This document shows positions 1 through 9,366 of a stretch of 64,000 nucleotides of DNA, piece by piece. The position numbers and the translations under genes are program-made. Source of the stretch: Acidobacteriota bacterium (GTDB taxonomy: Bacteria; Acidobacteriota; Terriglobia; Acidiferrales; UBA7541); the NCBI GenBank assembly GCA_003224085.1, contig QHYK01000047.1, forward strand, positions 1 through 64,000, read 5' to 3'. Numbering within the stretch: the first letter of the stretch is position 1; every line of letters begins with the position of its first letter. The notes below the pieces were generated by a model. The model was not told the origin of the DNA, did no database searches, and saw only the letters and a program-made list of their open reading frames with translations.

Positions 1-284
1 ATGCCGTCGAGCAGCGTGACGTTCAAGCAGAAGGGCGCGCCGCTCGCGAGCGTCTTCATTAGCCGGCTGGCGGTCGAGCCGTGAAGAAACAATTTGTCAC
101 CGACGCGCACGTAGTTGGTCGGCACGACGAACGGAAGGCCATTGTCAATGAACGCGACCTGGCAAACGAAGGTTTCATCCAGGATGCGGTAGATCAACTC
201 GCGATCGTAGCTGCCGCGGTCCAGCTTGCGGCGGACTGTGGTTTTTTCCGTCGGCACAAAGTCGTTCATCGTTACTTTGCTCAT
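1..284 (-). CDS. PNPOx-like flavin-binding protein (partial, 3' end outside window)
   Basis: Read on the minus strand from an ATG at 284, an uninterrupted frame runs to the window edge (about 94 residues; the C-terminal part is cut off). It begins MSKVTMNDFVPTEKTTVRR and continues with RGSYDRELIYRILDE, then a segment containing AFIDNGLPFVVPTNY and FLHGSTASRLM. This order matches the N-terminal half of the pyridoxamine 5'-phosphate oxidase-like split-barrel family (NimA/HugZ-like flavin- or F420-binding proteins). These proteins bind a flavin and often act as small-molecule reductases or detoxifying enzymes. The exact substrate cannot be read from the sequence. A plus-strand frame across the same bases is the antisense shadow. 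Divergent from the DUF2461 gene at 415. Confidence 0.75.
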   Translation of the reverse strand, partial: MSKVTMNDFVPTEKTTVRRKLDRGSYDRELIYRILDETFVCQVAFIDNGLPFVVPTNYVRVGDKLFLHGSTASRLMKTLASGAPFCLNVTLLDG

Positions 285-414
285 GCACGCAGACTAACTG
301 GCTCTCGTGGTTCGCTGCAAGGGCAAATCTGGAGGCCCGACGAATTGACCTCAAATTGCAATCGTGTAGGCTTGTGGGGCGCTGCTATCCGGAAATTGGG
401 AATCGAATCCAACC

Positions 415-1104
415 ATGGCGAAGCCTGCACCCATTTTTACGCGCGAAACATTTCAGTTCTTCAAGGATCTCGGCCGCCATAACAGCAAATCGTGGATGGA
501 CGAGAATCGCGAACGCTACCAATCTGCTGTCGTGCAACCTTTTCGCCGGCTTCTCGAAGAGCTTTCCTCCGAAATGCTCAAGCTCGACTCACGGTTCGAT
601 GTTTCCGGGCGAACCGGACCAAACTTCTCGAGAATCAATCGTGACATTCGTTTCGCGAAAGACAAGACGCCCTACAAAACGCAGATGTATCTGAAGTTTT
701 CCGTGCCTGCGCCCGGCAATGGAGAAACGGGGCAGCTCTACCTCGGACTTTCCGCGGACACCGTCACCGCGGGCTTTCGCATTTACTCCGGCGGAAAACG
801 CAGGGAATCTATCCTCGCGACAATCGGTCAAGTCCGTGTGCAAGCTCGGCCAGGCTGGGTCACCAAGCAGAAAAAGCGTTTGAGCCAGCGGTACGAAAGT
901 TACTGGTACACCATGGAAAAAGGCGAATGGACAAAGCATTCCGGCTGGCCCGTTGCACGCGAGAACTGGGACAAGGTTCTTGCGTGGATTGTGCGGCGCA
1001 AACTGACCCCCGCGGCCTCCATGCGGGCTTCGTTTCCGCGCGACTTGACCAAAATTTTCCGCGACCTCGGCCCGCTCCTGCGCTACACTTCGCTGCCAAA
1101 GTAA
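415..1104 (+). CDS. DUF2461 / TIGR02453 family protein
   Basis: 229 residues, the usual length for the family. The N-terminus (FTRETFQFFKDLGRHNSKSW) and the central NFSRINRDIRFAKDKTPYKT stretch are the family's two recognisable blocks; the C-terminus ends in LRYTSLPK. DUF2461 proteins are widespread cytosolic proteins of unknown biochemical role, so no function is assigned. The start ATG follows a short AT-richer stretch shared with the divergent PNPOx-like gene. The stop lies 26 bases before the next plus-strand gene, so co-transcription is possible. Confidence 0.85.
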   Translation: MAKPAPIFTRETFQFFKDLGRHNSKSWMDENRERYQSAVVQPFRRLLEELSSEMLKLDSRFDVSGRTGPNFSRINRDIRFAKDKTPYKTQMYLKFSVPAPGNGETGQLYLGLSADTVTAGFRIYSGGKRRESILATIGQVRVQARPGWVTKQKKRLSQRYESYWYTMEKGEWTKHSGWPVARENWDKVLAWIVRRKLTPAASMRASFPRDLTKIFRDLGPLLRYTSLPK

Positions 1105-1130
1105 GCCGAAAGTAGGGAGGAAGACCGCGC

Positions 1131-2459
1131 ATGAACCCCACGCCCGACCGGTCCCGAACCCGCAGAAAATTTCTGAAGATGCTGGGCGCCAGCCCGCTGA
1201 TTGCTGGGTCCGGCATTCTTTCGGTCGGTCTGGCAGGGCTTCTCCGGGCCGAACCCCTGGAAGCAAAACATTTTCTGGGCTGGCTAGAGAATCTTCAGCA
1301 AAGTGATGAGGTTATCTCTTCTCCTGATCAGGCACTCGACGTGATGGATTTCGAACCCGCGGCGCGAAAAAACATTCCCCCGGCGCATTGGGGCTATCTG
1401 GCAACGGGCGTGGACGACGACGCTACCGTGCGCGCGAATCGCGACGGCTATTCGCACATTCAAATACGTTCGCGCCGTCTGGTCGACGTCACCAACATCG
1501 ACATGTCGCGGACCATTTTCGGCACGAAGTGGGACACACCCATCGTGCTCTCGCCCGTGAGCGCCCAAAAAGCGTTCCATCCCGATGGTGAGTTGGGCGT
1601 GGCCCGAGCGGCGGGGAAGATGGGTCATCTGATCATGCTGTCCACCGTTGCCACGGCGTCCATTGAAGACGCTATCGCCGCGCGGGGCGGGCCAGTGTGG
1701 CAGCAGCTCTACCCCACAAACGTTTGGGAGGTTACCCAGGCCATCATCAAACGCGCGGAAACGGCTGGCGCTCCTGCGATGGTCCTGACCGTGGATCTGC
1801 ACGACGGAAGCAACCGCGAGACTTTGTTTCGCGCTCAGCGCGTGGACAAGCGGCAATGCTCGATGTGTCATGGAGGCGGGTACTCGCCGTTCGCGCGTGG
1901 AAAGCCGGGGACTAGCTCATCCAAGGGAGGTTTCGCCGACTACATTGCCCGAAAGCCCATGTTTGACGGCCTGGATGTTTCCAAGGTGACCGAGTTGCTT
2001 CCCCTCGCCATGAGCTGGGATCTTGTGAAGCGGCTGCGCGATACGGTAACGGTGAAATTCCTGATTAAAGGCATCGTGACGCGCGAAGATGCCGAGCTTG
2101 CGGTCGAGCATGGTGTGGATGGACTGGTTGTTTCGAATCACGGTGGCCGCGCGGAGGATACCTTGCGCCCGACCATCGAGAGCTTGCCGGAAGTGGTTGA
2201 AGGAGTCGCGGGCAAAGTGCCGGTGATTGTGGACGGCGGCGTGCGGCGCGGAACGGACATTTTCAAAGCGCTCGCGCTGGGCGCGACTGCCGTCGGTTTC
2301 GGAAGGCCTCACTGTTGGGGGTTAGGTGCTTTTGGCCAAGCCGGTGTGGAAGCGGTCCTTGAGATTTGCCGGCGCGAATTGCGCGCTATCATGCGCCAAG
2401 CCGGAACGACTTCGCTCGACAAAATCACGCGCGACTATGTGCTAGCTCGCCGGGCTTGA
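1131..2459 (+). CDS. Tat-exported FMN-dependent alpha-hydroxy-acid oxidase/dehydrogenase
   Basis: 442 residues. The N-terminus has a twin-arginine signal (TRRKFLKMLGA, then a hydrophobic stretch to about residue 45), so the folded flavoprotein is probably exported. The body is the FMN-dependent alpha-hydroxy-acid dehydrogenase TIM barrel (lactate oxidase, glycolate oxidase, flavocytochrome b2 family): PIVLSPVSAQKAFHPDGE near the start, the active-site histidine block VVSNHGGRAEDTLRP, and VIVDGGVRRGTDIFKALALG binding FMN phosphate. An unusual feature is CSMCH at residues 243-247, a textbook haem-c attachment motif, in the loop before KPMFDGLD. The substrate is not determinable; lactate, glycolate or mandelate-type acids fit the family. 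A start at GCGC-ATG 1131 is supported by GGGAGGAAGAC just upstream. Confidence 0.88.
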   Translation: MNPTPDRSRTRRKFLKMLGASPLIAGSGILSVGLAGLLRAEPLEAKHFLGWLENLQQSDEVISSPDQALDVMDFEPAARKNIPPAHWGYLATGVDDDATVRANRDGYSHIQIRSRRLVDVTNIDMSRTIFGTKWDTPIVLSPVSAQKAFHPDGELGVARAAGKMGHLIMLSTVATASIEDAIAARGGPVWQQLYPTNVWEVTQAIIKRAETAGAPAMVLTVDLHDGSNRETLFRAQRVDKRQCSMCHGGGYSPFARGKPGTSSSKGGFADYIARKPMFDGLDVSKVTELLPLAMSWDLVKRLRDTVTVKFLIKGIVTREDAELAVEHGVDGLVVSNHGGRAEDTLRPTIESLPEVVEGVAGKVPVIVDGGVRRGTDIFKALALGATAVGFGRPHCWGLGAFGQAGVEAVLEICRRELRAIMRQAGTTSLDKITRDYVLARRA

Positions 2460-2474
2460 TCGGGTCGGGCGAAC

Positions 2475-4373
2475 TCAAGGCGCCCAAAGACGCAGGCCGA
2501 TAAGATGCCAAGCAGAAAGAAACAGCGTCACGACGCAGCAGGCCATCGAAACGAGCAGGGAATGGATGCGCACCCAATTGTGAATCTGCTTCTTGGGCAC
2601 GCTTACGGCCAGCGCCAGTCCCGCGAGCGATAACAATGCAAACGCAACCGTGCCCGCAAAAATCAGGAACGACCAGAAATTGAATGTCCCAATATCGTCA
2701 AAGACTTTGCTGAAAGAGTACAGCACAACCAGCAAACTGAGCACGGCGCAAAGTGGCACCACGCGCACGCGCAAATGCTTTACACCTCTTAGCTCGCCAA
2801 ATATCCATAGAAATGGCCATGAGACCGCAAACAGAAGCGAACTTGTCATCATAACTGCGGACGTCGCCAGAAGCAGCAATCGAGTAAACCGCCAAACAGG
2901 CAAGACCCTTTCTCCATAGGCCTCCTCGCCGGAACGGACATAAATCATCCGGCCAGTGGCATCGGGGAAGAAGACCGCCGTGGCCTCCGGTTCTTTTTCT
3001 GCCCGAAAAAGGTTTTTGCCGACGGGGAATAGCGGTTCATGGCTTTTTCCAAAAAGCGCGGAACGCTCCAGCATTCCATTGGCAACGCGAACCCGCGTGC
3101 CTCCGGCCAACTCATCCAGGAAAGCCAACAGTTGGTTCCTCGGCGCGCGCGGCGCGTAGTAACCCGAAAATTTCTTGAGATCCTTCGTCTCGAGAGAAAT
3201 CACCGGTTGTCGCGGCTTGGGGAAATCCCTGGAAAGGAATGCAATCGCGAGATGATTCATGTCCCCCAGAGCTTTTCCCGAGACGGTGCTGTTCAACAAG
3301 ACCACGTAGCCCCAATTCTGCTCCGGCATGTATCGGTAGCTGGAAAGGAAGCCGTCAATCCCTCCATCATGGCCGTGGGTGATGACCCCGCCGTCACTTT
3401 CCGTGTAGTTCGCCAGGCCGTAGCCGAGCCGCAAGCCGTGTTTTGCGGAAGAGATCGTCTCGGGATACTCCATTCGGGCGATCTGCTCCGGCTTTACCAA
3501 TTGGACGTCGCCAGCTCTGCCGCGCCGCAGGAAAAATTGCACGAGCCTAGCCAGCTCGCCGGGCGAAGCTTTCATGTCGCCCGCGGGACGCAGGTAAATG
3601 TTTTTGTACGCAACCACGCGGGGCGGATCGCCTTCGTAGCCCTGCGCGAGCGCGGCGCGGTTCGCGTCGGTCAGCCGAAAATCGCCAACGGAAATCCCGA
3701 GCGGCGCAAGAATTTTTTTACGGATGTACGCGTCGAAAGGCTGGCCGCCGATTTTCTCGATCAAGTAGCCCGCGATGCCGTAGCCGGGATTCGAATAAGC
3801 GAACCGGGTGCCCGGCGGCCAGCGGACGTTTTGCGGCTCCGTAAAGCGCTTGAAAACTTCGAGCAGGGGATAATCCGCGCGGTCATGGCGATTGTAAACT
3901 TCGCTCGGCTGCATGTCGTCGAATCCGGCGGAATGCTCCAGAAGATTCACAATGCGCACCGGATTCGAGCTCGCCCAGCGGTTTTTCATGGGAATTTCCG
4001 GCGCAACGTCTTGCAGCCGCGCGTACAAATTGATCTTTCCTTCTTCCTCCAACTTCAGCAGAGCCAGGGCCACAAAAGTCTTGCTGATCGAGCCCGCGCG
4101 AAATTCCGTATCACAAGTGACATCGCGGTTCGCCGCGAGGTCCGCTTTGCCGATTCCGCCGCACCACAACAATTGACCATGCGAGAGCAGCGCCACGCCC
4201 GCTCCGGTTACACGGTTTTTCTCCACAACATCCTTCATGGCCTTCTCGAATTCTTCGAGCGTCTCGGGCGACGACGGCGGTTGCTTCTCCGGTTCTGTCT
4301 GCGGACTGGCGGCAACAGCAAGCATGCAAGCGACAAGGCAGAAAGTGATCGCTCGCCCCAAAATTCGGCGCAT
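2475..4373 (-). CDS. Serine beta-lactamase-fold hydrolase with C-terminal membrane domain
   Basis: 632 residues. A signal peptide occupies roughly residues 1-25. The catalytic domain (about 40-400) is of the class C beta-lactamase/D-aminopeptidase/PBP4* type: SxxK motif as GSISKTF, YxN motif as YSNPGYG, and a H-x-G-like motif in THGHDGGIDGF. A second soluble segment follows, then about four hydrophobic segments (residues ~485-630), as in membrane-anchored acidobacterial members of family S12. Members hydrolyse or transfer amide/ester bonds; substrate is not predictable and antibiotic resistance should not be assumed. The gene is transcribed away from the S10 peptidase, and its 3' end converges on the hydroxy-acid oxidase stop with only 15 bases between. 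Confidence 0.87.
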   Translation of the reverse strand: MRRILGRAITFCLVACMLAVAASPQTEPEKQPPSSPETLEEFEKAMKDVVEKNRVTGAGVALLSHGQLLWCGGIGKADLAANRDVTCDTEFRAGSISKTFVALALLKLEEEGKINLYARLQDVAPEIPMKNRWASSNPVRIVNLLEHSAGFDDMQPSEVYNRHDRADYPLLEVFKRFTEPQNVRWPPGTRFAYSNPGYGIAGYLIEKIGGQPFDAYIRKKILAPLGISVGDFRLTDANRAALAQGYEGDPPRVVAYKNIYLRPAGDMKASPGELARLVQFFLRRGRAGDVQLVKPEQIARMEYPETISSAKHGLRLGYGLANYTESDGGVITHGHDGGIDGFLSSYRYMPEQNWGYVVLLNSTVSGKALGDMNHLAIAFLSRDFPKPRQPVISLETKDLKKFSGYYAPRAPRNQLLAFLDELAGGTRVRVANGMLERSALFGKSHEPLFPVGKNLFRAEKEPEATAVFFPDATGRMIYVRSGEEAYGERVLPVWRFTRLLLLATSAVMMTSSLLFAVSWPFLWIFGELRGVKHLRVRVVPLCAVLSLLVVLYSFSKVFDDIGTFNFWSFLIFAGTVAFALLSLAGLALAVSVPKKQIHNWVRIHSLLVSMACCVVTLFLSAWHLIGLRLWAP

Positions 4374-4569
4374 GAAACGCTCCTTGGTTGAGTTTGTTCT
4401 CGTGCGGCATTTTATCCGCGATTTCTCACGGCTGCCAAAGATTTGCCTGGGGAGTTGCCATTCCGCATCCTTTCGCCAATTGACGGTGCCTTGACTCTCG
4501 CATACGATGCCGCAGGCCGTCCTTAATCTTTAGTTTTTGCGAGGGATCGCACAAGGAGCTTTGCCTCCG

Positions 4570-6135
4570 ATGAGTGATTTACTTGGACTCTTAGGTTTCG
4601 CTGCTTCTTTGTTGGGAGCGAGTTTTTGCCTGGCTCAACAGCAACAATCGCTGCCTCAGCCGGACAAGGCCGGGGAAAAAGCCGCGGAAAAGCCGAAAGA
4701 CGAGAAGAAGCCCCCCGTCCCCGAAGAGAAGAGTGTGGTGACCAAACACTCGATCAAAATTGACGGCAAGGAAATCAAGTACACTTCGACCGCCGGAACA
4801 ATTTTGCTGAAGCTCGAAGACGGCACGCCCAAGGCCAGCATTTTCTACGTCGCTTACGCCAAGGACGACGTCGCCGACCTCAGCCAGCGCCCCATCACCT
4901 TCAGCTTTAACGGCGGGCCTGGGTCTTCTTCCGTCTGGCTGCATTTGGGACTTCTCGGTCCCCGCCGCGTGCCAATGGGCGACGCCGGGTCGCTGCTTCC
5001 GCCGCCGTACAAGCTGGCGGACAATGACACTTCGCTCCTGGACGTCAGCGATCTGGTTTTCATCGATCCCGTTTCCACCGGCTACAGCCGTGCGGTTCCC
5101 GGCGAAGCGCCCAAGCAGTTTCACGGCGTGGAGGAAGACGTGGCGTCGGTGGCGGAGTTTATCCGCCTCTACGCCACGCGGAACAAACGCTGGTCCTCGC
5201 CGAAATTCCTTGCCGGCGAAAGCTACGGCACCACGCGCGCCGCGGGGCTGTCCGGCTATCTCCAGGAACACTTCGGGATGTATCTGAACGGCATCATCCT
5301 GATTTCCTCCATCTTGAATTTCGAGACCGTAGAATTCGATGCCGGAAATGACTTGCCATACATCCTCTATTTGCCGACGTATACGGCCATCGCGTGGTAT
5401 CACAAGAAACTGCCCCCGGACCTGCAAGGAGACTTGCAAAAAGCTATCGAGGAGTCACGGAAGTTTGCCACGGGGGAGTACGCGGACGTGCTGGCGGCGG
5501 GGGATACGCTTCCACCGGCCCGCCGCGCCGAAGTCGCGCAGAAGCTCTCGCGCTTTACCGGGCTTTCGCCGGATTACGTTGATCGGGCCAATTTACGTAT
5601 CGAGATCATGCGGTTCACGAAAGAGCTGCTGCGCAGCGAGCGCCGCACCATCGGCCGGATTGATGCGCGATTTCTCGGCGTTGACCGGGATGCCGCGGGA
5701 GAACGTCCGGAATTCGATCCCAGCATCGCCGCCATCACCGGGCCGTACTCAGGCGCGCTCAATGATTATGTGCGCGGCGACCTCAAATTCGACAGCGATT
5801 TGCCTTACGAAGTGCTCACTAGCCGCGTGCGGCCCTGGAATTACGCGCCGTTCGAAAATCGCTACGTCAACGTGGCTGAAACTCTGCGCCGGGCCATGAC
5901 GGAGAATCCGTTTCTGCACGTCTTTGTTGCCAAGGGTTACTACGATTTGGCCACGCCTTTCTTTGCCGCCGACTATACCTTCGATCACCTTGGCCTGGAC
6001 CCTATGCTACGCAGCCATTTGAGCGGCGGTTACTACGAGGCGGGACACATGATGTACGTGCACACGCCTTCGCGCGTGAAGCTGAAAGCTGATATCGCGC
6101 AATTCCTTAAATCCAGCACGGGGCCGGCGCAATGA
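4570..6135 (+). CDS. S10 family serine carboxypeptidase
   Basis: About 521 residues. I chose ATG 4570 over an upstream TTG because an AAGGAG sits 11 bases before it and the sequence then opens with a clear signal peptide (MSDLLGLLGFAASLLGASF). Family S10 hallmarks: FNGGPGSSSVWLHLG oxyanion/substrate block, GESYG with the nucleophilic serine, GYYDLATPF with the catalytic aspartate, and GGYYEAGHMMYVH with the catalytic histidine. The protein is presumably periplasmic or extracellular and removes C-terminal amino acids from peptides. Its stop overlaps the cstA start by four bases (ATGA), which couples extracellular peptide breakdown to a transporter known to import peptides or pyruvate. Confidence 0.9.
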   Translation: MSDLLGLLGFAASLLGASFCLAQQQQSLPQPDKAGEKAAEKPKDEKKPPVPEEKSVVTKHSIKIDGKEIKYTSTAGTILLKLEDGTPKASIFYVAYAKDDVADLSQRPITFSFNGGPGSSSVWLHLGLLGPRRVPMGDAGSLLPPPYKLADNDTSLLDVSDLVFIDPVSTGYSRAVPGEAPKQFHGVEEDVASVAEFIRLYATRNKRWSSPKFLAGESYGTTRAAGLSGYLQEHFGMYLNGIILISSILNFETVEFDAGNDLPYILYLPTYTAIAWYHKKLPPDLQGDLQKAIEESRKFATGEYADVLAAGDTLPPARRAEVAQKLSRFTGLSPDYVDRANLRIEIMRFTKELLRSERRTIGRIDARFLGVDRDAAGERPEFDPSIAAITGPYSGALNDYVRGDLKFDSDLPYEVLTSRVRPWNYAPFENRYVNVAETLRRAMTENPFLHVFVAKGYYDLATPFFAADYTFDHLGLDPMLRSHLSGGYYEAGHMMYVHTPSRVKLKADIAQFLKSSTGPAQ

Positions 6136-8243
6136 AACGCATCCTTTCCATTTTTGCCTGGTTGATCGTCGCCTTCCTTGGCGCGAGCGCTCTCGGCGCG
6201 ATTGCCATTCACCGAGGCGAGCCGCTCAACGCGATGTGGTTTGTCGTCGCCGCACTGGGTTGTTATCTCGTGGCATTCCGTCTGTATTCCGCCTTCGTGG
6301 CCGCCAAACTCTTGGCGCTGGACGACACGCGCGCCACGCCCGCGGAACGTCACGACGACGGCCGCGACTTCGTGCCCACCAACAAATGGGTGCTCTTCGG
6401 CCATCACTTCGCAGCCATCGCCGGGCCTGGCCCGCTTGTCGGCCCCACGCTGGCCGCGCAATTTGGCTATCTTCCCGGAACGATTTGGCTGATTGCCGGC
6501 GCTGCTTTTGGGGGTTGCGTCCAGGATTTCGTGATTCTCTTTTGCTCGATTCGTCGCGACGGGAAGTCCCTCGGCCAGATGGCGCGCGAAGAAGTAAGCG
6601 AACGCGGGGGATTCATCGCGCAGCTGGCGGTCCTGGCGATCATGGTGATTCTCCTGGCGGTCATTGCGCTCGTTGTAGTCAACGCGCTGAAGTCCTCGCC
6701 TTGGGCGACTTTCACGTTAGCGATGACCATTCCGATTGCCATCCTTCTAGGCTTGTACCTTCGGTTTGTGCGGCCAGGGCGCGTGCTCGAAGCGTCCATC
6801 ATGGGTGTCGCGCTGGTGATCTTCGTGGTCGTTGCCGGCCAGTGGGTGGCCGATTCCCCGTATTGGTCCCACGTCTTCACGCTGAGCGGTCTTTCGCTCA
6901 CCGCGGCCATCGTCATTTACGGATACTCCGCCTCGGCATTGCCCGTCTGGTTGTTGCTTGCGCCGCGCGACTACCTGAGCGCGTTTATCAAGGCAGGTGC
7001 CATCTTTTCGCTGGCGGCCGGCATTCTTCTGGTTCGGCCGCAGGTACTTATGCCGCCTCTCACGCGTTTCATTGACGGCACCGGACCTGTCTTTGCCGGC
7101 AAGATCTTTCCGTTCTGTTTCATCACCATTGCATGCGGCGCCGTCAGCGGATTTCACTCGCTGATTTCATCGGGCACTACTCCGAAAATGATTTTGCGCG
7201 AAGGTCATGCGCGGCTCATTGGCTACGGTGCGATGCTGCTGGAATCGTTCGTGGGCATTATGGCCATGGTCGCCGCCTGTGCCATGACGCCGGGCGTCTA
7301 TTTCGCGATCAACAGCCCGCCGAGTATCGTGGGCGCCACCTCCGACGCAGGCGCGGCCACCATCAGCAGCTGGGGCTATCCGTTACAGGCGCACACCATG
7401 ACGAATCTGGCCCACGCGGTTGGAGAGATTACGCTGTGGAATCGGGCTGGCGGCGCGCCATCCCTCGCCGTGGGCATGGCACAGATTTTCTCGAACACCC
7501 TTGGCGGGCCGCGTCTTCTGAGCATCTGGTATCACTTCGCGATCATGTTTGAGGCGCTTTTCATTCTTACGGTGCTTGACGCTGGCACCCGCGTCGGGCG
7601 CTTTATGGTTCAGGAACTTGGGGGACGCATTTGGGCTCCGTTAGGGCGCCGGGGCTGGATGCCGGGGATCCTGCTTTCGAGCGCGGTGATTGTCGCGATG
7701 TGGGGCTATTTTCTCTATCAAGGGGTCATCGATCCCCTCGGCGGGATCAATTCGCTGTGGCCGCTTTTCGGTATTGGGAATCAATTGCTCGCTGCCGTGG
7801 CTCTGGTAGTCGCGACAACGATTCTGTTGAAGATGGGCCGCTTGCGGTGGATTTGGGTAACGCTAGCGCCGACCGCCGCGCTGGTCCTCGTTACCATGAC
7901 GGCGAGCTATCAGAAAATCTTTGATCCCAATCCGCTCATTGGTTTTCTCTCAGGCGCTAACGCCAGGGCCGCCCAAATTGCGGCCGGTAAAATTGCCGCC
8001 GAAAAAATCGTCGAAACAAATCGCCTGATTTTTAATTTGCGCCTGGACGCCGCGGTAACGGCAATTTTTGCTGGTATGGTGCTGGTCTTGGTCGTTGAGG
8101 CTATCTTCCAGTGGTATACGATTCTCCGTCGCAGGGGCGAGGCCGTTCTGCACGAATCGCCGTACATCGCAACACGCTGGGCCAAGGACTTTTCCGGCGC
8201 CCCCCACGATACCGTGGTTGGCGCCGCCATCGGAGACGACTGA
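6132..8243 (+). CDS. cstA: Carbon starvation protein CstA, peptide/pyruvate transporter
   Basis: 703 residues, the standard length, with about 16-18 hydrophobic segments. Characteristic blocks are FGHHFAAIAGPGPLVGPTL near residue 95, GCVQDFVILFCSIRRDGKSL, HSLISSGTTPK, and LWPLFGIGNQLLAAVAL in the C-terminal half. CstA family members import peptides and, in enterobacteria, pyruvate under carbon limitation. Start overlaps the stop of the upstream S10 carboxypeptidase (ATGA) and its own stop overlaps the ybdD-like start (TGATG), giving a tightly coupled three-gene operon. No odd features seen. Confidence 0.96.
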   Translation: MKRILSIFAWLIVAFLGASALGAIAIHRGEPLNAMWFVVAALGCYLVAFRLYSAFVAAKLLALDDTRATPAERHDDGRDFVPTNKWVLFGHHFAAIAGPGPLVGPTLAAQFGYLPGTIWLIAGAAFGGCVQDFVILFCSIRRDGKSLGQMAREEVSERGGFIAQLAVLAIMVILLAVIALVVVNALKSSPWATFTLAMTIPIAILLGLYLRFVRPGRVLEASIMGVALVIFVVVAGQWVADSPYWSHVFTLSGLSLTAAIVIYGYSASALPVWLLLAPRDYLSAFIKAGAIFSLAAGILLVRPQVLMPPLTRFIDGTGPVFAGKIFPFCFITIACGAVSGFHSLISSGTTPKMILREGHARLIGYGAMLLESFVGIMAMVAACAMTPGVYFAINSPPSIVGATSDAGAATISSWGYPLQAHTMTNLAHAVGEITLWNRAGGAPSLAVGMAQIFSNTLGGPRLLSIWYHFAIMFEALFILTVLDAGTRVGRFMVQELGGRIWAPLGRRGWMPGILLSSAVIVAMWGYFLYQGVIDPLGGINSLWPLFGIGNQLLAAVALVVATTILLKMGRLRWIWVTLAPTAALVLVTMTASYQKIFDPNPLIGFLSGANARAAQIAAGKIAAEKIVETNRLIFNLRLDAAVTAIFAGMVLVLVVEAIFQWYTILRRRGEAVLHESPYIATRWAKDFSGAPHDTVVGAAIGDD

Positions 8244-8443
8244 TGCGCAAAGCGGCAAAACACACGAAACGCTTCCTTCGCCGATTCTGGAGAGGGCTGC
8301 GCGAATGGTGCGGCGACGCGGCCTACGAAAGCTACCTACGCTCAAAGGCTTCCCATGGCGCCTCGTGCCGCATTCTGAGCCAGGCAGAGTTCTACGTGGA
8401 ACAGCTCAATCGCCGCTATTCCCGTCCCAACCGGTGCTGCTAG
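8243..8443 (+). CDS. YbdD/YjiX family small protein (DUF466), CstA partner
   Basis: 66 residues. Start ATG 8243 shares a base with the cstA stop codon (TGATG), so translation is coupled. The sequence is basic at the N-terminus, contains GDAAYESYLRSKASHG in the middle and ends in RRYSRPNRCC. The family's signature is a tyrosine-rich centre and a C-terminal RY...RCC tail, as in E. coli YbdD and YjiX, which sit directly after cstA and btsT. It is thought to assist the associated transporter. Easily missed because a longer out-of-place start upstream would absorb it. Confidence 0.88.
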   Translation: MRKAAKHTKRFLRRFWRGLREWCGDAAYESYLRSKASHGASCRILSQAEFYVEQLNRRYSRPNRCC

Positions 8444-8556
8444 CGTAGGACGCATTTGGCACATTTGGCATTTGAATCTTGCCTCCGCCACTTTGCAGGA
8501 GTACACTCTCTCCCAATCTGGTCAGGCCCACTCTCGGAAAATTTATTGGAGGGATT

Positions 8557-9300
8557 ATGCGACTCATTCCTCGTTTGCTTGTGCTTCCTCTTTTTGTGCT
8601 CGCTGTTGGCCTCCTGTTGTTGAACTCAGCAGCGCAAGACAAAGCGAAGCCAGATTTCGATATGACTGCCAGCTACATCGAAGCCTGCAGTTGCGACATG
8701 TTCTGCCCCTGCTACTTCAACACTCATTCCACCGATCACATGGGAATGGGCGATCACAACATGGAAGAGCACTTCTGCCGCGCTAATCTCGTTCTGAAGG
8801 TTGGCAAAGACTCTTACTACAAGGACGTCAAGTTGGACGGCGCGAAAGTGTGGATCGCTACCGACCTGGGCAGCGACTGGAGCACGGGCAAGGACTCCTG
8901 GCTAGTAGTGAACTTCGATCCCCGCGTCACCAAAGAACAGCAGGCCGCGCTCGCTGACATTCTCGGCCAGCTCTATCCGATACCCTGGCAGAAAAAGGCT
9001 GTGCAAACGGGGGCGTTTTCATGGAATGTGGACACCAAGACGGGCGTAGCGCACGCCAAAATGAACGACGGCAAGGGCGAGGTTGTTTTGGAGCGCGTCA
9101 GCGGCAACAGCCCCGACCACGAAGTGGTCATGAGCAACTTGAAGTACTGGGGAGCGCAATCCAACAATGGCTTCCGCATGTGGAAGAGCAAGCACGAAGC
9201 GTTCGAAGGCGACGGCCACAAGTTCACTTATGACGGCACGAACGGCTTCCTGATCACCATTCATTTTTCCGGGAACGCCAAGGCCGGCTCAGCGGACTAA
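8557..9300 (+). CDS. DUF1326 domain protein with signal peptide
   Basis: 247 residues from ATG 8557, which has GGAGGG five to nine bases upstream. Residues 1-27 form a signal peptide (MRLIPRLLVLPLFVLAVGLL). The DUF1326 domain follows: ASYIEACSCDMFCPCYF, a cysteine cluster (CxCxxxCxC) typical of the family and suggestive of metal or redox chemistry, then a His/Asp-rich DHMGMGDHNMEEHFC, and a C-terminal half with beta-rich repeats. Function of the family is unknown. Stands alone; the upstream 113 bases hold no gene, and it converges with the gene ending at 9366. Confidence 0.85.
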   Translation: MRLIPRLLVLPLFVLAVGLLLLNSAAQDKAKPDFDMTASYIEACSCDMFCPCYFNTHSTDHMGMGDHNMEEHFCRANLVLKVGKDSYYKDVKLDGAKVWIATDLGSDWSTGKDSWLVVNFDPRVTKEQQAALADILGQLYPIPWQKKAVQTGAFSWNVDTKTGVAHAKMNDGKGEVVLERVSGNSPDHEVVMSNLKYWGAQSNNGFRMWKSKHEAFEGDGHKFTYDGTNGFLITIHFSGNAKAGSAD

Positions 9301-9318
9301 ACCTCGGCCCATCGTCTG

Positions 9319-9366
9319 CGCAGGCGCCTGCGTGTCGCTGTTTTGAAAGAATCGCAGGTGCCTGCC
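9319..9366. repeat. Perfect palindrome and related short repeat between convergent genes
   Basis: CGCAGGCGCCTGCG (9319-9332) is a perfect 14-base palindrome. About 20 bases later a near copy, CGCAGGTGCCTGC, occurs. They lie between two convergent genes and could serve as a bidirectional stop or be an intergenic dispersed repeat. There is only a short T-run (GTTTTG) between them. Confidence 0.5.
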
